In this document: positions 4,719 to 6,827 of the stretch, in pieces
Layout of the letters: each line of letters begins with the position of its first letter
Numbering within the stretch: the stretch's first letter is position 1
Assembly: GCA_034659475.1 (NCBI GenBank)
Contig: JAYEHK010000005.1
Coordinates: 1-6,827 of the forward strand
DNA length: 6,827 nucleotides
Source of the DNA: JAYEHK01 sp034659475
GTDB taxonomy: Bacteria > Bacillota > Syntrophomonadia > Syntrophomonadales > Syntrophomonadaceae
Direction of reading: 5' to 3'
Notes under the pieces: model-generated
The model's database searches: none
Seen by the model: only the letters and a program-made list of their open reading frames with translations
What the model was told of the DNA's origin: nothing
Position numbers and translations under genes: made by a program

Positions 4719-6614
4719 ATGTCAGCAAATTTTGCATATCTGAATGCGCGGGACTTAAAATTTATATTAAAAGAATGGCTTCCAACGGAGGAAATTTTTG
4801 CATATCCACAGTTTGCGGAATATTATTCCAAAGAAGATGTTGATGCAGTATTGGATCCCTGTTTGAAAATGGCTAAAGAGTTAATTGAACCGACGAATGA
4901 GGATGGCGACTCAAATCCTTGCCGTTTTGAAAATGGTAAGGTCGTAACGCCGCCGAGTTTTGGTCCATTATTTCATCGACTACAGGAAGAAGGATGGGGA
5001 ACCAGTAATGTTGACGAGTCAGAGGATGCTATGGTGTTGCCGCATATCCTACATGCAACTGTTTGGGAAATGTTTTGTGCGGCGAACCCTACCTTTGGAC
5101 CCTATATTATTTTGACCAGTGGATCAGCCGAACTCATTCAAAGTTTTGGGAATGAAAAAGTAAGGGAAATGTTTTTACCTAAAATGATGGATGGTACCTG
5201 GGCGGGATCTATGTGCCTGACGGAACCGACTGCCGGTTCTGATGTAGGAGACATTCTGTCCAAAGCCTATCCAACAGATGATCCAATGATTTTTAAGATC
5301 AAAGGCAATAAGATCTTTATTACTGGTGGGGATAATGATTTTACTGAAAATCTCATCCATCTATATTTGGCCAGAGTGGAAGGAGCAAAAGCAGGTACCA
5401 AAGGAATTTCATTATTTGTAGTTCCTAAGTACTGGGTGAATGACGATGGAAGTTTAGAGGATAATGATGTTCAAACAACGGGAATTGAACACAAGCTGGG
5501 TCAGTATGGATCTATAACAGCAGCACTCGCTATGGGAGAGAACAATAACTGTCGCGGATGGCTTCTGGGCATAAATCCGCTGGAAAACGACGGTGTCGGT
5601 CAAGGCATGGAACAGATGTTTCAGATGATGAATGGTGCGCGTATGGAAACCGGGCATGCTGCCCTTTCCTGCATGGCTAATGCGTTTTATAATGCCCGCG
5701 ATTATTGTAAAGACAGAGTTCAGGGACGTCTTTTGACAAATCCAAAAGGGGATCGTGTTAATATTATCAACCATGAGGATATCAAAAGAACTCTTCTGTT
5801 AGGAAAAGCCCATATTGAAGCCATTCGAGCTATGATGTATAAAACGTATTTCGCTTTTGATGTTCGCCGTTGTGATCCAGATGAAGAAAAGCGGAGCAAG
5901 GCTAATGACCTTATTGAAGTGACGACTCCGCTATGTAAAGCTTACCCGACAGATGAAGCGTGGTGGCTGATTGGAGAAGCGATTCAGGCGTATGGTGGAT
6001 ATGGATACTGTGAAGAATATCCGGTTGCACAAATCGCTCGTGACGTTAAGATCTATTCCATTTGGGAAGGGACTAATTTTATACAATCGATGGATTTAAT
6101 CGGACGAAAATGGATGCTGAAAAAAGGCGCTGCTTTTGGTGGGTTTGTTCAGGAAATGAGAGATTTCTATGAAGCCAATAAGGATGTCGATGGTGCTGCT
6201 GCAGCAGAAGTTGCCGCAGAAGCAGAGAAAGCTCCTGGACCTGATATGACCCTTGGTAAAGAGTTTGCCATCCTTGGTAGAGCACTGGATGCTTATACGC
6301 AGATTCAAATGGCCATCGGTGGGTACTTTGGCAAAAAGCAATATAGTATGATGCCACTGTATGCGCGCAGAATTTTGACAGCGTCGTCCCAACTTTATGC
6401 GGGTAGATGTATTCTCGATCAGGCAGTGGTTGCTGCTCGTAAAGCACAAGAAGTAGGACCTGAACATTATGACTACAATTTCTATGTTGGAAAAGTACAG
6501 GCTGCCAAGTACTATCTTAGAAATGTGGTGCCCAATGTGTGGGCAGTGGCTGAAATTGTTCAGGATGGTGACCGTTCTGCATTGGACATTCCACTGGAAG
6601 CGTTTGATTATTAA
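4719..6614 (+). CDS. Large acyl-CoA dehydrogenase with C-terminal extension domain
   Basis: A 631-residue flavoprotein, far longer than the ~380 residues of short-chain acyl-CoA dehydrogenases and matching the ~600-residue class that includes DmdC-type enzymes. It should oxidise an acyl-CoA to the 2-enoyl-CoA, or run in reverse, passing electrons through FAD to an electron-transfer flavoprotein. Residues ~40-160 are the N-terminal helical domain. MCLTEPTAGSD (165-175) is the family's first signature in the middle beta domain. YGGYGYCEEYPVAQIARD (425-442) is the second. IWEGTN (448-453) places the catalytic glutamate at E450. After an Ala/Glu-rich linker (~492-508), residues ~510-625 resemble the acyl-CoA dehydrogenase C-terminal domain of the large class. 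The GGGAGGG site (4705-4711) sits 7 nt before the ATG. The gene is a single unit with its own terminator. No etf or CoA-ligase gene is in view, so the substrate stays open. All key residues seem intact. Confidence 0.92.
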   Translation: MSANFAYLNARDLKFILKEWLPTEEIFAYPQFAEYYSKEDVDAVLDPCLKMAKELIEPTNEDGDSNPCRFENGKVVTPPSFGPLFHRLQEEGWGTSNVDESEDAMVLPHILHATVWEMFCAANPTFGPYIILTSGSAELIQSFGNEKVREMFLPKMMDGTWAGSMCLTEPTAGSDVGDILSKAYPTDDPMIFKIKGNKIFITGGDNDFTENLIHLYLARVEGAKAGTKGISLFVVPKYWVNDDGSLEDNDVQTTGIEHKLGQYGSITAALAMGENNNCRGWLLGINPLENDGVGQGMEQMFQMMNGARMETGHAALSCMANAFYNARDYCKDRVQGRLLTNPKGDRVNIINHEDIKRTLLLGKAHIEAIRAMMYKTYFAFDVRRCDPDEEKRSKANDLIEVTTPLCKAYPTDEAWWLIGEAIQAYGGYGYCEEYPVAQIARDVKIYSIWEGTNFIQSMDLIGRKWMLKKGAAFGGFVQEMRDFYEANKDVDGAAAAEVAAEAEKAPGPDMTLGKEFAILGRALDAYTQIQMAIGGYFGKKQYSMMPLYARRILTASSQLYAGRCILDQAVVAARKAQEVGPEHYDYNFYVGKVQAAKYYLRNVVPNVWAVAEIVQDGDRSALDIPLEAFDY

Positions 6615-6633
6615 TAAATAGATCAATTCTTTT

Positions 6634-6663
6634 AAAAAGGCGGGTACTAATCCCGCCTTTTTT
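6634..6663 (+). terminator. Rho-independent terminator of the acyl-CoA dehydrogenase gene
   Basis: AAAAAGGCGGG (6634-6644) pairs perfectly with CCCGCCTTTTT (6652-6662) around a 7-nt loop. The GC core is six pairs and is followed by six T residues (6658-6663). It begins 19 bp after the stop codon. The A-run before the stem gives a U-tract on the opposite strand too, so it could act bidirectionally. Confidence 0.95.
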
Positions 6664-6708
6664 GTCCCATAAGTGTCGCGGTAGACAGATAATGCGACGT
6701 AAAGTTGG

Positions 6709-6827
<119 letters not shown>

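Noticed and set aside
5454..5774. Minus-strand open frame of 106 codons inside the dehydrogenase gene.
   Set aside because: It is antisense to a conserved enzyme and has no domain; it is best explained as a shadow of the real frame.
6079..6626. Two long minus-strand open frames (122 and 176 codons) opposite the end of the dehydrogenase gene.
   Set aside because: Both lie antisense to a strongly supported coding sequence, translate to low-complexity Ser/His/Ile-rich proteins with no recognisable domain, and have no fitting ribosome binding site.

Overview
The window looks like chromosomal DNA of an anaerobic low-to-moderate-GC Firmicute (Clostridia). This rests on strong GGAGG-type ribosome binding sites, AT-rich intergenic regions, rho-independent terminators, a copper-amine-oxidase-N/glucosaminidase wall protein, and an acetate transporter next to a large acyl-CoA dehydrogenase. 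An acetogen-like organism of the Acetobacterium/Eubacterium group would fit, but that is inference; there is no rRNA or marker gene here.

Layout from left to right. Bases 1-124 hold a possible structured or 3'-tail element of unknown identity. Bases 151-250 hold two families of short repeats. A metallo-beta-lactamase-fold hydrolase follows (377-1048, +) behind an extended -10 promoter. Converging on it is a HisKA-REC-Hpt phosphorelay protein that lacks an ATPase domain (1073-2107, -). A 434-bp divergent spacer carries a palindrome and a sigma-D-like promoter. It leads to a secreted glucosaminidase (2542-3534, +) closed by a terminator. The acetate transporter SatP/YaaH (3594-4259, -) converges on that terminator. 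A 459-bp AT-rich divergent spacer separates it from a 631-residue acyl-CoA dehydrogenase (4719-6614, +), which ends at a strong terminator. The window closes in a tandem array of an 8-bp unit (6709-6827).

All five genes appear to be single transcription units in alternating orientation (+ - + - +). There is no operon and no recognisable defence, phage or biosynthetic cluster. Functional links are limited. The glucosaminidase with a sigma-D-like promoter would fit the motility/autolysin regulon. SatP and the acyl-CoA dehydrogenase share a spacer and could both relate to short-chain acid metabolism, but no ETF, CoA-transferase or ligase gene is present to fix a pathway.

The observations most worth following are the kinase-like protein without an ATPase domain, the sigma-D-like promoter ahead of the autolysin, and the 8-bp repeat family found at both ends of the window in opposite orientation.
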